The notes under the pieces were generated by a model that saw only the letters and a list, made by a program, of their open reading frames with translations, had not been told where the DNA came from and searched no databases. Of a DNA stretch of 64,000 nucleotides, positions 18,206 to 27,827 are shown in pieces; the stretch's first letter is position 1; each line of letters opens with the position of its first letter. The position numbers were made by a program, and so were the translations under genes. Origin of the DNA: Flavobacterium aquariorum (GTDB lineage Bacteria; Bacteroidota; Bacteroidia; Flavobacteriales; Flavobacteriaceae); contig NZ_QKXH01000004.1 of the NCBI RefSeq assembly GCF_003254745.1, positions 1 to 64,000 on the forward strand. Reading direction: 5' to 3'.

Positions 18206-19201
18206 CTACTTCGTTATCCCTTCAGTAGTCATAATCACTCTTTTCATAGTCCCGTCTTTATTGTAAAACAAACGGTCAACGCAAACAGATCTTCTAAAGC
18301 TACCACCATTGGGTTCGATGCTTCCATTGTGGTAAATGAAGTACGATTTTCCTTTGAAATCGATTATCGCTTGGTGATTGGTATTTGAATTTCCTGCTAT
18401 TTCATTCAAAATGCCTTTGTATTCCCAAGGCCCGTTGATGGATTTACTCATGGCGTAGGCAATTTTTTCAGGAAACTGATAGGCATACGATAAGTAATAC
18501 CAGTTGTTGTGCTTGTGAATCCATGGAGCTTCGGTATAATTAGGTAAAGGAATGGTTTGGATTGGGCCATCAAGTTCTGTCATGTTTGCTTTTAGTTTGG
18601 CATAATGGCAAACTGTGTTTCCCCAAAAAAGATAGGCCTGTCCATCATCATCTATCATCACTGTTGGATCGATATCATCCCAGGTGATGCTTGTCTGGGT
18701 TGTCATATCATTGGTGATAAGTGCTTTTCCAAGTGTATCTTTGAAAGGCCCAGTCGGACTGTCTGAAACCGCAACTCCAATGGCCTTTCCATTAATAGTT
18801 CCGTGCTCAACAGTGACATACCAGTAAAATTTACCGTTGCGTTCAATAACTTGAGCTGCCCAAGCATCGGATTTTGCCCAAGCGAAATCAGTTACTTTTA
18901 ATGGAACGGGATGTTCCTGCCAATGCACCATGTCTGAGGTGGAATACACCAACCATTCATTCATTTTATAAAAATTAAAATCATTGGGTGCTTCATCATG
19001 ACCTGCATAGAGATACACCTTGTCTTTGTAAACCAAAGCCGCTGGATCTCCAGTGTATTTGTCTTTGATGATTGGATTATTGGTAACTGATGTTGTAGCT
19101 TTTTTTGGTCCATTGGCGGAAGCCGAAGTATTATCTTGCGCCATTGTTTTGAATGATGTTATCAGAACAAAAGAAAGAATAGGGATAAAAATATTTTTCA
19201 T
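18206..19201 (-). CDS. GH43 alpha-L-arabinofuranosidase / beta-xylosidase-type enzyme
   Basis: A 331-residue single-domain GH43 with a signal peptide (SFKTMAQ). Its catalytic Asp lies in YTGDPAALVYKDKVYLYAGHDEAP, the second Asp in WDDIDPTVMIDDDGQAYLFWG and the acid Glu in PNYTEAPWIHKHNNWYYLSYA. The GHDEAP start and VCVDRLFYNKDGTM end resemble GH43 arabinofuranosidases and xylosidases active on arabinoxylan side chains. They do not resemble endo-arabinanases. It therefore complements the other two GH43 enzymes by trimming side chains or oligosaccharides. It lies between two spacers with hairpins. Exact specificity cannot be read from sequence. Confidence 0.87.
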   Translation of the reverse strand: MKNIFIPILSFVLITSFKTMAQDNTSASANGPKKATTSVTNNPIIKDKYTGDPAALVYKDKVYLYAGHDEAPNDFNFYKMNEWLVYSTSDMVHWQEHPVPLKVTDFAWAKSDAWAAQVIERNGKFYWYVTVEHGTINGKAIGVAVSDSPTGPFKDTLGKALITNDMTTQTSITWDDIDPTVMIDDDGQAYLFWGNTVCHYAKLKANMTELDGPIQTIPLPNYTEAPWIHKHNNWYYLSYAYQFPEKIAYAMSKSINGPWEYKGILNEIAGNSNTNHQAIIDFKGKSYFIYHNGSIEPNGGSFRRSVCVDRLFYNKDGTMKRVIMTTEGITK

Positions 19202-19240
19202 TATAGTTTGATTTTGTGAAGACGTAATTTGTTGAAATTC

Positions 19241-19273
19241 AAAACCCTTTTTTAAAGATTAAAAAAGGGTTTT
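19241..19273. terminator. Hairpin between two GH43 genes
   Basis: AAAACCCTTTTTT (19241-19253) pairs perfectly over 13 bp with AAAAAAGGGTTTT (19261-19273), loop 7 nt. It lies after the lipoprotein GH43 on the minus strand. It is probably a terminator or a partial terminator within the PUL. Confidence 0.65.
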
Positions 19274-19286
19274 GATTGTCTTAAGA

Positions 19287-20912
19287 TTAATTTATTTTTT
19301 TGCCCCATACTGGTACGCCAGTTTCAGTAAGTCCAGAATAAGTTAGAGTCACTTTGCGAGTGGCGCTTTCCCAATCCCAGGCATCATTTACTTTGCATTT
19401 TACACCATTTACGGTCAATGTTTTGTTGGTGCTGTCATATGCCCAGGTTCCTGAAACACCACCGCTTACTTTTTTGTCGGCGGTCAAGTAAATGGTAGCT
19501 GATTTTTGAATGGCTGCATATTGATAATTCATGGTGATTTGTTCCCATGTTCCAATAAAAGAAGCTTCAGTAATGGTAGTAGCAGGTACACCAGCATAAC
19601 GCTCTGGAGCAACTACCGGCCATCCATCTTCAGTCCATTGGATTTCGCGAACATGTCCCATCATTATAGCATTGGAAACATTGATTCCCGGCACATCTTT
19701 TGGTAAACGAGCTTGTGAGGAATAAAACCACTGTTTAGTTTCCGGATTTTGGAAAATAGCACAATGCGAAATTCCAACCCAACCAGTATGATTATTAAAA
19801 CCATAAGGATGTGTCAGCATTGGCCAACAATCGGCACCGCTTGTTACATTGGCACCATCAATTCCGAGGAAAGGTCCCATAATGTTTTTGGAACGACAAA
19901 CTCTGGTGTTGTATGGTACATCCAAACCATCATAGGCTAAAAATAAATAATAATAATCTGTATCGGGGTTGTAGATAATTTCCGGACCTTCTGATGCTTG
20001 CCAACGACTTGTCGCGCTACGTGTAGCAATGCGAGTCCCATAGTCGCTCAAGGTTTTCAGTTGATCTGGTTTTCCGGTAGTTGGATTCAGTTTTAAAGCT
20101 GCAATACCAGAATGCCAAGAACCGTAAATCAGGTATTGCTCTCCTTCTTTTGTTTCAATAAAACTAGGGTCAATTGCATTGAATTTAAAATAAGCATCAT
20201 CCCAGTTTCTGGTTCCTGTAAATGAATATGGTTTTACACCATCGGGTTCTGAACACACCACCATTCCTTTGTCTTCCCAAACATTGGATGCCAAATCACT
20301 TGTCTCGGCCAAACCAATAAAGGCTCTTTCGCCCCAGGTGTTATCAAAAGTAGTTCCAATTATAGGGTTGTCGACCACAATGCTATAATACATTCTGTAA
20401 ATATTTCCCACTTTTCGAACACAGGGTGCCCAATAGCCATAATTAGGATTTGTAATGGCTGGCAATGCAGGATTCATTCGGGCTCTTTTGTTATTCAAAG
20501 AGTCTTTAACCCAAGCCGGAGCCGTGGTCATGGAAGATCCCATGAATTCCCAATTAATAAGATCTTTGGAACGTCTGTAGAAAAAATGCCCGTGTCCATC
20601 TGTTGCATTTCCGTAGGAAGCGTCTGTTTGGTACATATAATAATATTCACCGCATTTGGCTACTGACGGATCATGTACGTTGGCTAAATTCCATTGTGAA
20701 TTACTACCCCAAGAGGAAATCGAGGAATAATTGTCTGCGTAGGTAGGCCCATCGAAAGTAGGGGTAGGAGTTGGTGTCGGTGTTGGAGTAGGAGTAGGAG
20801 TTGGCTCCTGTGTAGGATCATCCCCTTTGGAGCAACTACCCAACGAGACTGCTATACTTAGAACAAGCACTAAATAGCACGCTACTCTTACAATGGAATT
20901 TGATTTTTTCAT
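19287..20912 (-). CDS. Surface lipoprotein GH43 endo-arabinanase with C-terminal domain
   Basis: Lipoprotein signal with lipobox VSLGSCSKG, then a Thr-Pro linker (nine PT units) that would hold the enzyme away from the membrane. The GH43 propeller spans about residues 60-430. It has NVHDPSVAKCGEYYYMYQTD (base), FNAIDPSFIETKEG (Asp) and ASEGPEIIYNPDTDYYYLFLAYDG (acid Glu). A beta-rich C-terminal domain (about 435-541: GTWEQITMNYQYAA, SGTWAYDSTNKTLTVNG) matches the extra domain of two-domain endo-arabinanases. It lies 10 bp after GH51 in the susCD operon and is the best candidate for the first, surface-exposed cut of arabinan. Confidence 0.9.
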   Translation of the reverse strand: MKKSNSIVRVACYLVLVLSIAVSLGSCSKGDDPTQEPTPTPTPTPTPTPTPTFDGPTYADNYSSISSWGSNSQWNLANVHDPSVAKCGEYYYMYQTDASYGNATDGHGHFFYRRSKDLINWEFMGSSMTTAPAWVKDSLNNKRARMNPALPAITNPNYGYWAPCVRKVGNIYRMYYSIVVDNPIIGTTFDNTWGERAFIGLAETSDLASNVWEDKGMVVCSEPDGVKPYSFTGTRNWDDAYFKFNAIDPSFIETKEGEQYLIYGSWHSGIAALKLNPTTGKPDQLKTLSDYGTRIATRSATSRWQASEGPEIIYNPDTDYYYLFLAYDGLDVPYNTRVCRSKNIMGPFLGIDGANVTSGADCWPMLTHPYGFNNHTGWVGISHCAIFQNPETKQWFYSSQARLPKDVPGINVSNAIMMGHVREIQWTEDGWPVVAPERYAGVPATTITEASFIGTWEQITMNYQYAAIQKSATIYLTADKKVSGGVSGTWAYDSTNKTLTVNGVKCKVNDAWDWESATRKVTLTYSGLTETGVPVWGKKIN

Positions 20913-20922
20913 GGTGAATCGT

Positions 20923-22470
20923 TTATTTGCCTTCTAACATTATAACTGAAAAAGGAGGGATGTTAACTGTAAGTTTTCCTTTTTTAACATCAAAGCCTTT
21001 GAAAGTAACAGGTTGAATTTTTGTTGGGTTATCAAATGAATTGAAATCCTGTAGCTTTGATGAACCGATAATCATACCAGTTACAGATTTGATACCAAGT
21101 TCATTAAGATCAATCTCTACAGTGTTTTCTTTTTTAGAGTCCACATTTACTAATGAAATATGTGTCAATCCTTTTTTGTCTTTCGAAGCTGAAGCCATTA
21201 AAGCAGGAAGTGATTCGCCATTAAAAGTGTATAATGGTGATTTTATGGAAATAGGTAATTGTTGTGCATCTTGGTGCACGCTGTACAATTGCATTACATA
21301 ATACGTTGGCGTTAGAATCATTTTGGCTTTGTCGGTAAGGATAACAGCCTGTAAAACATTAACACATTGCGCTAAGTTGGCCATACGAACTCTGTCTGCA
21401 TGATTATTGAAAATGTTAAGAGTTGATCCAGCCAAAACTGCATCTCTCATTGTGTTTTGTTGGTAAAGGAATCCAGGATTTGTCCCTTTTTCCACTTCAT
21501 ACCAAGCTCCCCATTCGTCTACAATCATTGCCACTTTTTTTTCTGGATCATATTTGTCCATAATGGCGGAGTGTTTGGTAACCAATTCCTCCATTTTCAA
21601 AGCTGATTTCATCGTTTGGAAATATTCAAATTCGGTGTAATCCACACCATCTCCTTTTTTTGCCCAATCGATTACAGCATAATGGTGTACTCCAACTCCT
21701 CCTAGCATATTTAGTGGAATGTCTTTCATTAAAGTTTCGGTCCAATTATAATCGGCACTATTAGATCCCGAAGCAATACGAGTTAAACCGCCTGTGTTTT
21801 CCCAATCAGACATGAACGTGGCAAATTTTCTATATTCGCCCACATAATAATCAGCTGTCATATTTCCTCCACAACCCCACGCTTCATTTCCAATTCCCCA
21901 GAATTTAACTTTCCAAGGTTCTGTTCTTCCGTTTTTTTTACGCAAATCACTCATCGGGCTTTTACCGCCAAAGTTGGCGTATTGTACCCAGTCTGCCAGT
22001 TCTTGTACGGTTCCGCTACCTACGTTCCCTGAAAGATATGGTTCAGCGCCAAGCGTTTCACATAAATTCAAGAAATCATGGGTTCCAAAACTATTGTCTT
22101 CGGTAGTTCCTCCCCACCATCTGTTTACGATTGTTGGTCTGTTTTCTCTTGGACCAATACCGTCTTTCCAGTGGTATGTATCTGCAAAACAACCACCAGG
22201 CCAACGAAGATTAGGGATTTTTAACTTTTTTAAAGCGTCAATAATGTCGTTACGAACGCCGGCTGTATTTGGTATTTTAGAAGTATCACCAACAAAAAAG
22301 CCTCCATAAATACACCTTCCCAAATGCTCTGCAAAATGGCCGTAGATGTTTTTGTTAATAGTTGGAGCATTTGCAGTATTTTTAATGGTAAGTACAGTGG
22401 TTTCTTTTTGAGCAAAACTGGTTTGGCTACAAAAAGCAATAATAAACATGGATAATATGACTTTTTTCAT
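20923..22470 (-). CDS. GH51 alpha-L-arabinofuranosidase
   Basis: At 515 residues this is the classical bacterial GH51 form: signal peptide (SQTSFAQ), then NKNIYGHFAEHLGRCIYGG and LRWPGGCFADTYHWKDGIGP. The acid/base Glu lies in WGIGNEAWGCGGNMTADYY and the nucleophile in MIVDEWGAWYEVE. FNNHADRVRMANLAQCVNVLQ and the C-terminal beta domain ending NIPPFSVIMLEGK follow. It releases arabinose from short arabino-oligosaccharides in the periplasm. It follows susD by 90 bp and precedes the GH43 lipoprotein by 10 bp. It is distinct in size and architecture from the second GH51 at 12810, so the two probably differ in linkage or chain-length preference. Confidence 0.95.
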   Translation of the reverse strand: MKKVILSMFIIAFCSQTSFAQKETTVLTIKNTANAPTINKNIYGHFAEHLGRCIYGGFFVGDTSKIPNTAGVRNDIIDALKKLKIPNLRWPGGCFADTYHWKDGIGPRENRPTIVNRWWGGTTEDNSFGTHDFLNLCETLGAEPYLSGNVGSGTVQELADWVQYANFGGKSPMSDLRKKNGRTEPWKVKFWGIGNEAWGCGGNMTADYYVGEYRKFATFMSDWENTGGLTRIASGSNSADYNWTETLMKDIPLNMLGGVGVHHYAVIDWAKKGDGVDYTEFEYFQTMKSALKMEELVTKHSAIMDKYDPEKKVAMIVDEWGAWYEVEKGTNPGFLYQQNTMRDAVLAGSTLNIFNNHADRVRMANLAQCVNVLQAVILTDKAKMILTPTYYVMQLYSVHQDAQQLPISIKSPLYTFNGESLPALMASASKDKKGLTHISLVNVDSKKENTVEIDLNELGIKSVTGMIIGSSKLQDFNSFDNPTKIQPVTFKGFDVKKGKLTVNIPPFSVIMLEGK

Positions 22471-22560
22471 AATGGCTTTATTTTATAATATCACGTGGCA
22501 AACTACGGAAAGTTCACCACATGATATTAAAAATTCTAACTAAACTAACTCAAATAAATA

Positions 22561-24120
22561 TTAATAACTTGGATTTTGAACCATTCCAGGGTTGTTGTCC
22601 ATGTCTAATTGCGGAATTGGGAAATACTCTCTTCCTGGTGCATACGAAGCATACTCTACATCTCTTGTTTTTAACCAAGCTAGTTTTGCAGCATCTTGTA
22701 ACCATCCCCAACGACGAATATCATCGAAACGGTGACCTTCAAGAGGGAATTCCAAGAATCTTTCGTGACCTATTTGGTCTCTCATGGCAGCTTGACTAAG
22801 CCCTGGTTTTGCAGTGCTTAAGTTTGGCAAACCTACACGGTCTCTCACCATTTGAATATAAGTATACGCTCCTGGTGTATCACCAGTTTCATTCAAACAT
22901 TCAGCATACATTAACAATACATCAGCATAACGTAACAAACGCTCGTTGATTCCAGAACGCCAGTCGAATTCGTTTGCATAGGCACCATCTGAGTTTTCAT
23001 ATTTTCTGCAAAATAAATCATTTAAATCTCCCGGATTAGCAGCATAAAATGTAGCAAAATCTTGTCCGTAAAGTTTTGTTCCAGGTTTGTTATAAAACAT
23101 AGTAGCATCCAAACGAGGGTCTACAGCACCAGAAGTTGTTAATTCATCATGATATTCATTAAATAAAGTCCAAGTTGGTTGTACGTCTGTCCATCCAAAA
23201 GCTCTCGGTCCGTATGTAATTGCTCTTGCCGAAGTTTTACCCCAGTTTGATGCTGGTATTCCACCCCATCCTAATGCAACTCCACCTGCTTCTCTACTGA
23301 ATTGAACCTCGAATAAAGATTCTGAATTGTTTTCGTTGGCATCTGTAAAGTTATCACGATAATTTGAAACTAGAGAGTAAACGCCTGAATCAATTACCTG
23401 TTTGAAAGTTGCTTTTGCATTTGTAAAATCTTTGGTAAATAAATAGGCTTTTCCTAAGTATCCTAATGCAGCTCCTTTGGTTGCACGTCCTTTTTGTCCT
23501 GCATCTATACCTGGAACATTTGCATAAGTAGTAGGTAGTAGATCAGCAGCAGCTTTAAAATCAGCAATTACTTGAGCCCATCCTTCTTCTTGCGTTTTTT
23601 GTGGATAGTAAACTGCTATTTCTGTAGGAACAGGTACGTTTTTAAACATGTTTACCATATGAAACAAATACAGTCCTCTTAAGAAATAAGCCTGACCAAG
23701 TATTCTGTTTTTGAGTTCAGCATCAGTAAAATTGATTTTTGGTGCATTAGTCAAAACTTGATTGGCTCTGAAGATACCTTGATAACATGTTTCATAGCAC
23801 CAACCATAAATGGCGGCATCAGTTACATTTGAGTTAAAACGACCTACATTATACATAGCTCCCCAAGGACTGTTACTTCGAGTATCATCTCCTTTTAAGT
23901 CTAATAGTAATGGAGTACTTCTCATGTACGTTCCATCAGTCAATAAGCTTGAATAAGTGGCATTGATTCCTTCGAGGGCATCTTGATCTGTTGACCAAAA
24001 TTTATCTACAGAATCATTATTTGGATCCAATTGATTTAAAGCGTCATCACTAACGCAACTTGTAGTTATTAATGCAAGCGTAAAGAAACCAGCTGCATAA
24101 TTAAATATTTTATATTTCAT
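22561..24120 (-). CDS. SusD/RagB-family glycan-binding lipoprotein (arabinan PUL)
   Basis: Outer-membrane lipoprotein that caps its SusC partner and captures oligosaccharide. The lipobox is LITTSCVSD. The SusD pattern follows: LNQLDPNNDSVDKFW near the N-terminus, ILGQAYFLRGLYLFHMVNMFKNVPVPT with TPR-like helices, LLRYADVLLMYAECLNETGD, and the C-terminal GHRFDDIRRWG and YFPIPQLDMDNNPGMVQNP. At 519 residues it has normal length. It lies 30 bp after susC. Its neighbours, all arabinan-active enzymes, indicate arabino-oligosaccharides as ligand. Confidence 0.95.
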   Translation of the reverse strand: MKYKIFNYAAGFFTLALITTSCVSDDALNQLDPNNDSVDKFWSTDQDALEGINATYSSLLTDGTYMRSTPLLLDLKGDDTRSNSPWGAMYNVGRFNSNVTDAAIYGWCYETCYQGIFRANQVLTNAPKINFTDAELKNRILGQAYFLRGLYLFHMVNMFKNVPVPTEIAVYYPQKTQEEGWAQVIADFKAAADLLPTTYANVPGIDAGQKGRATKGAALGYLGKAYLFTKDFTNAKATFKQVIDSGVYSLVSNYRDNFTDANENNSESLFEVQFSREAGGVALGWGGIPASNWGKTSARAITYGPRAFGWTDVQPTWTLFNEYHDELTTSGAVDPRLDATMFYNKPGTKLYGQDFATFYAANPGDLNDLFCRKYENSDGAYANEFDWRSGINERLLRYADVLLMYAECLNETGDTPGAYTYIQMVRDRVGLPNLSTAKPGLSQAAMRDQIGHERFLEFPLEGHRFDDIRRWGWLQDAAKLAWLKTRDVEYASYAPGREYFPIPQLDMDNNPGMVQNPSY

Positions 24121-24150
24121 TTTGATTCGTTTTTAATTGGTTAGCTAATT

Positions 24151-27100
24151 TTAAAATTTCACGTCAAGTCCCAACGAAATAGTTCTAGGATTTGGGAAAG
24201 AACCCGCATCATATCCTCTTGAGAACAATCCATCATTACTATTAAAATCCGGGTCGTATCCTTTGTATTTTGTTATAGTCCAAAGGTTTTGGCCATTAAT
24301 ATATACTTTAGCTTTTTCGATAAAAAAGGATGTAGGTACAGGGATTTGATATCCAATTTCCATTGTTTGTAATCTTACATAATCTCCTTTTTCGATGAAA
24401 CGATTAGAGTCTCTGCTGTTACCGTTTGGATCTCCAATGATAGGACGAGGAACATCAGTATTTGTATTTGTTGGAGTCCAATAATTAAGTTCATCTGTAC
24501 TGTGATTGCCATATTGTCCAACCATTAAATCACGGTACATAGCATTGAATACTTTATTACCACCAGCACCTTGCCATACCATTGTGAAATCAAAGTTTTT
24601 GTAAGAAGCACCAAAATTAGCACCAAAACTGTATGTAGGAATTGCTGATCCTTGGAAAGTTCTGTCTTGGTCGGTAATTTTACCGTCACCGTTTATGTCT
24701 TTGAAACGAAGGTCTCCAATGCCTGCATTTGTTTGTGTCGGAGCAGCAGCGATTTCAGCAGCATTTTGGAAAATTCCGTCTGTTTGGTATGCATAAATCT
24801 CACCAGCAGCTCTGCCTACTTCTGTTTTAGAAGCGGCACCATAGATTGGATTTCCATTAACTCCAATTTTGGTTACTTCATTTTTTAAAGTCCCAACGTT
24901 GGCACTAATATTATATTTAAATTCATTATGAGAATTGTTATATGCTACTGAAAATTCATAACCACTGTTGTTCATAGCAGCACCATTTGTTAAAATTTGG
25001 GCTGGAAATGCACCAGTAGAATAAGGTAATGGAACATTAACTAAAAGATCATCCGATTTTTTATTAAAATATTCTGCTGTAAATTGTAAATCATTGTTAA
25101 AGAAACCAAGTTCAAGTGCAATGTCGCTAGTTTCAGATGTTTCCCAACGTAAATTTGGGTCTAATGCGCTTACTACTGTTGTACCATTGGCCAAAGTGTT
25201 ATTAAAATCATAACCGGCAAAACGATTTACTGTTGTAGCAAATGAATAAGCAGGGATTGGATTATTTCCTAAACGTCCCCAGCTTCCTCTTAACTTAATA
25301 TTACTTACATATTCTGGCAAGTCAAGGAATTTTTCGTTGCTAATTTTCCAAGCTCCCGAAAATGAGTAGGAATTAACTTTGTTGTAGTTTTCCCCGAAAA
25401 GAGATGATTTATCTTGTCTGAAGTTTGCTTGAAATAAATAACGATCGTCAAAAGAATAATTAATTCTACTGATATAAGATATACCTGTAATGGTGTTTTC
25501 AAATTCTCCACCGCTGATATCGTCAGCATATTGAAGTTTACTAATTTCTCCTGGAGTATAGCCTACACCTTTTGACCAATGGTTGTAAAAGTCTTTTCTC
25601 TCTTGAATCCATCCACCCAAAACGTCAAATTTATGTTTACCTAACGTTTTTTCATATGTCAATATGTTATTTAGGAATGTGTTTGTTTGGTTCGCATTTG
25701 CTATATCTAGTGAAGCTTCATCATTAGTTGTAATGTAATACCATCCTAAATCACTTGGAGGTATAAACAATCTGTTTTGAGTATCTGTTCTGTCGTAGCT
25801 AGCATCAATTTTATATTTTAATCCTTTAACGATTTCAAGCTGTCCCCAGATGTCTCCAATGAAACGGTTTCTTCTGTCTTTGTTTTCAAGTAAGTTGTTG
25901 AAACCGATAACGTTCATCGATATAGCTCTTTGCGTTAAATTGTCTGTTCCGCCATATCCGCCTAATCTATTCTCATCGTATACAGGCATTGTAGGAATTG
26001 CAGTCAATAAACTGGAAATAGCCGATTCTCCAACATAACTGTTAAATTTTTCTTTGCCAGACTGTGTATAAGCTATTTTAGAGCCATACGTGAATTTTCC
26101 TTTTTTTCCTGATAAATTCAGATTCATAGTGTATCTTTCATAATCTTGTGGAGATTTCACATAACTACTATTTTTAAAGTAATCTAAATTCATGTTATAG
26201 GCTAAACCATCAGATCCACCGCTAAGTGTTACTGCTTGATTTTGTATAATACCAGTGTCAAAAGCTTCATTTTGCCAATTGGTATTCACGTTATTAATAT
26301 AAAGAGCATTAGTTGGATCATTTCCAGGAGCAACTGTTAATCCAGCATTTTTCTCAGCTGCACTAGTTATGGTTTGGTAACCTACTCTGTCTGTTACTGA
26401 CCATTTTTTTGGTACGGTTTGGAACCCTGTGATAGATTTAAAACCAACGCTCATTTTTCCTTGTTTTCCCTTTTTGGTTGTAATGATAACTACTCCATTG
26501 GCACCACGTACTCCATAAATGGCTGCAGAAGCTCCATCTTTCAATACCTGCATTGATTCAACATCACCTGGCGCAAAATCATATGGATTATCTACAATCA
26601 TTCCATCTATAATAAATAGAGGGTTAGTATTGGCAAAAGAAGATATACCTCTAATTTTGATATTAACAAAACCTCCTGGTTCGCCAGATGATTGTACGGT
26701 TACACCTGCTACTTGTCCTTGCAACATTTTTGCAGGATCGTAAGTAACAATGGTTTTTGCTTCTTTTAAGCTAACGACGCTTACTGCTCCAGATAAATCG
26801 GCCTTTTTCTGTGTTCCATATCCAATAACTACTATCTCGTTCAATTTGTTAGTGTCGTCTTTTAAGACATAATTTATTTGTGAACGGTTGTCAATAGCTA
26901 ATTCTTTAGTTTCATACCCTATGTATGAAAAAATTAAAACATCGGTTGGTTTTGCATTGATAGAATAATCGCCATCAAATCCTGTAGAAGTAGCTATAGA
27001 AGTTCCTTTAACTAAAATATTTACTCCAGAAAGAGGCATTTTGTCTTTCTCGGAAGAGATTTTCCCTGTCACAGTATTGGCTTGTTGAGCTGATACAGTA

Positions 27101-27195
27101 TAAACACTAAGGAGCATCATGAATAATGTTATTAGCCATTCTTTTTTCGGCAATAAAAAATTGCAATAAAAAAATAATCTGTGGTTTGTTGTCAT
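24151..27195 (-). CDS. SusC/RagA-family TonB-dependent transporter (arabinan PUL)
   Basis: Outer-membrane importer of arabino-oligosaccharides, powered by TonB. It has a signal peptide (VYTVSAQQ) and a carboxypeptidase-regulatory-like N-terminal domain (TVTGKISSEKDKMPLSGVNILVKG). A plug has the family string NEIVVIGYGTQKKADLSGAV, and a 22-strand-type barrel ends in LDVKF. The loop DIDGNG-like KDINGDGKITDQDR is also common in SusC proteins. At 1014 residues it has normal length. It is the first gene of the PUL; a putative AraR operator lies 25 bp before the start. The N-terminus before the hydrophobic core is longer than usual, so the start is not certain. Confidence 0.95.
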   Translation of the reverse strand: MTTNHRLFFYCNFLLPKKEWLITLFMMLLSVYTVSAQQANTVTGKISSEKDKMPLSGVNILVKGTSIATSTGFDGDYSINAKPTDVLIFSYIGYETKELAIDNRSQINYVLKDDTNKLNEIVVIGYGTQKKADLSGAVSVVSLKEAKTIVTYDPAKMLQGQVAGVTVQSSGEPGGFVNIKIRGISSFANTNPLFIIDGMIVDNPYDFAPGDVESMQVLKDGASAAIYGVRGANGVVIITTKKGKQGKMSVGFKSITGFQTVPKKWSVTDRVGYQTITSAAEKNAGLTVAPGNDPTNALYINNVNTNWQNEAFDTGIIQNQAVTLSGGSDGLAYNMNLDYFKNSSYVKSPQDYERYTMNLNLSGKKGKFTYGSKIAYTQSGKEKFNSYVGESAISSLLTAIPTMPVYDENRLGGYGGTDNLTQRAISMNVIGFNNLLENKDRRNRFIGDIWGQLEIVKGLKYKIDASYDRTDTQNRLFIPPSDLGWYYITTNDEASLDIANANQTNTFLNNILTYEKTLGKHKFDVLGGWIQERKDFYNHWSKGVGYTPGEISKLQYADDISGGEFENTITGISYISRINYSFDDRYLFQANFRQDKSSLFGENYNKVNSYSFSGAWKISNEKFLDLPEYVSNIKLRGSWGRLGNNPIPAYSFATTVNRFAGYDFNNTLANGTTVVSALDPNLRWETSETSDIALELGFFNNDLQFTAEYFNKKSDDLLVNVPLPYSTGAFPAQILTNGAAMNNSGYEFSVAYNNSHNEFKYNISANVGTLKNEVTKIGVNGNPIYGAASKTEVGRAAGEIYAYQTDGIFQNAAEIAAAPTQTNAGIGDLRFKDINGDGKITDQDRTFQGSAIPTYSFGANFGASYKNFDFTMVWQGAGGNKVFNAMYRDLMVGQYGNHSTDELNYWTPTNTNTDVPRPIIGDPNGNSRDSNRFIEKGDYVRLQTMEIGYQIPVPTSFFIEKAKVYINGQNLWTITKYKGYDPDFNSNDGLFSRGYDAGSFPNPRTISLGLDVKF

Positions 27196-27219
27196 ATTGA
27201 TTGCATTTTGGTTAATTAT

Positions 27220-27238
27220 AAGTGTAGTTTTTACATTT
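27220..27238. promoter_or_regulatory. Putative AraR operator upstream of susC (arabinan PUL)
   Basis: AAGTGT-AGTTTTT-ACATTT, 25 bp before the susC start. A weak -7-like TTAATTTG lies upstream at 27275-27268 on the minus strand. If that is real, the operator lies within the leader and could block transcription by a roadblock. Confidence 0.7.
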
Positions 27239-27355
27239 GTAAATTTAAATAAAAAAAAAGCATAAAAACAAATTAATCTGATAAAAAAAGTCGCTAAAAA
27301 AAACGGATATCCTAAAATATGCTGATAAACGTAAGCATTTGTGTATTTTATATTT

Positions 27356-27372
27356 ACGAAAAACGTTTTCGT
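27356..27372. promoter_or_regulatory. LacI-operator-like near-palindrome in the susC-araR region
   Basis: ACGAAAA-ACG-TTTTCGT: perfect 7-bp arms around 3 bp, with the central CG and A/T flanks usual for LacI-family operators. No LacI-type gene in the window is an obvious partner. The 632-bp divergent region otherwise shows only A/T-rich sequence and the two AraR-type sites. Confidence 0.4.
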
Positions 27373-27731
27373 TGATTATAATTAACTAAAAATCAAGTAG
27401 TTAATGATATTTTTTATTTATGAATAAATTTTAAATCTTTTTTATGAATATTCAGTTTTTGATCAAAAAAAGAAAGATTTAGAATACAAAAAAACCATAT
27501 TAAAGTCGATTTTTTTTGTTTTTTGTCCCTTTTTCTGATTGTTTTTTGGTCTCTAAAAAGCAAAAAAAACGTCTTTAAATGTAATTTTAACACTTAATTA
27601 TAGTATTTATATTGAAAAGTAAGTCGAAATATTGTCTTTAGATACGTGTTTTTAGCTTTTAATAAGGATAAAAGGGAACAGTTAGAATTACTCAAAAGAA
27701 TGCATAATTTAGTAAATCAGGTACTTAAATT

Positions 27732-27739
27732 TATTTTTG
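27732..27739 (+). promoter_or_regulatory. Candidate -7 element of the araR promoter
   Basis: TATTTTTG fits TAnnTTTG exactly. It lies 15 bp upstream of the operator-like site at 27754, which would then sit at or just after the transcription start. Confidence 0.5.
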
Positions 27740-27753
27740 TGTTTTAATTTCAT

Positions 27754-27772
27754 TAGTGTAAAAACAACATTA
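27754..27772. promoter_or_regulatory. Putative autoregulatory AraR operator
   Basis: TAGTGT-AAAAACA-ACATTA: arms differ from the consensus by one base each but keep the 6-7-6 layout. It lies 56 bp before araR, fitting feedback control of the regulator by itself. Confidence 0.6.
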
Positions 27773-27827
27773 ATAAAATTTGGTAGTTTTAAGGAAGTTC
27801 TTATATTTACGTCAAAATATATAGAAA

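Noticed and set aside
27331..27356. A further AraR-like site around GTGTATTTTATA in the susC-araR region
   Set aside because: Only the centre fits; the outer arms match poorly (about four of twelve bases), so it was not listed as an operator.
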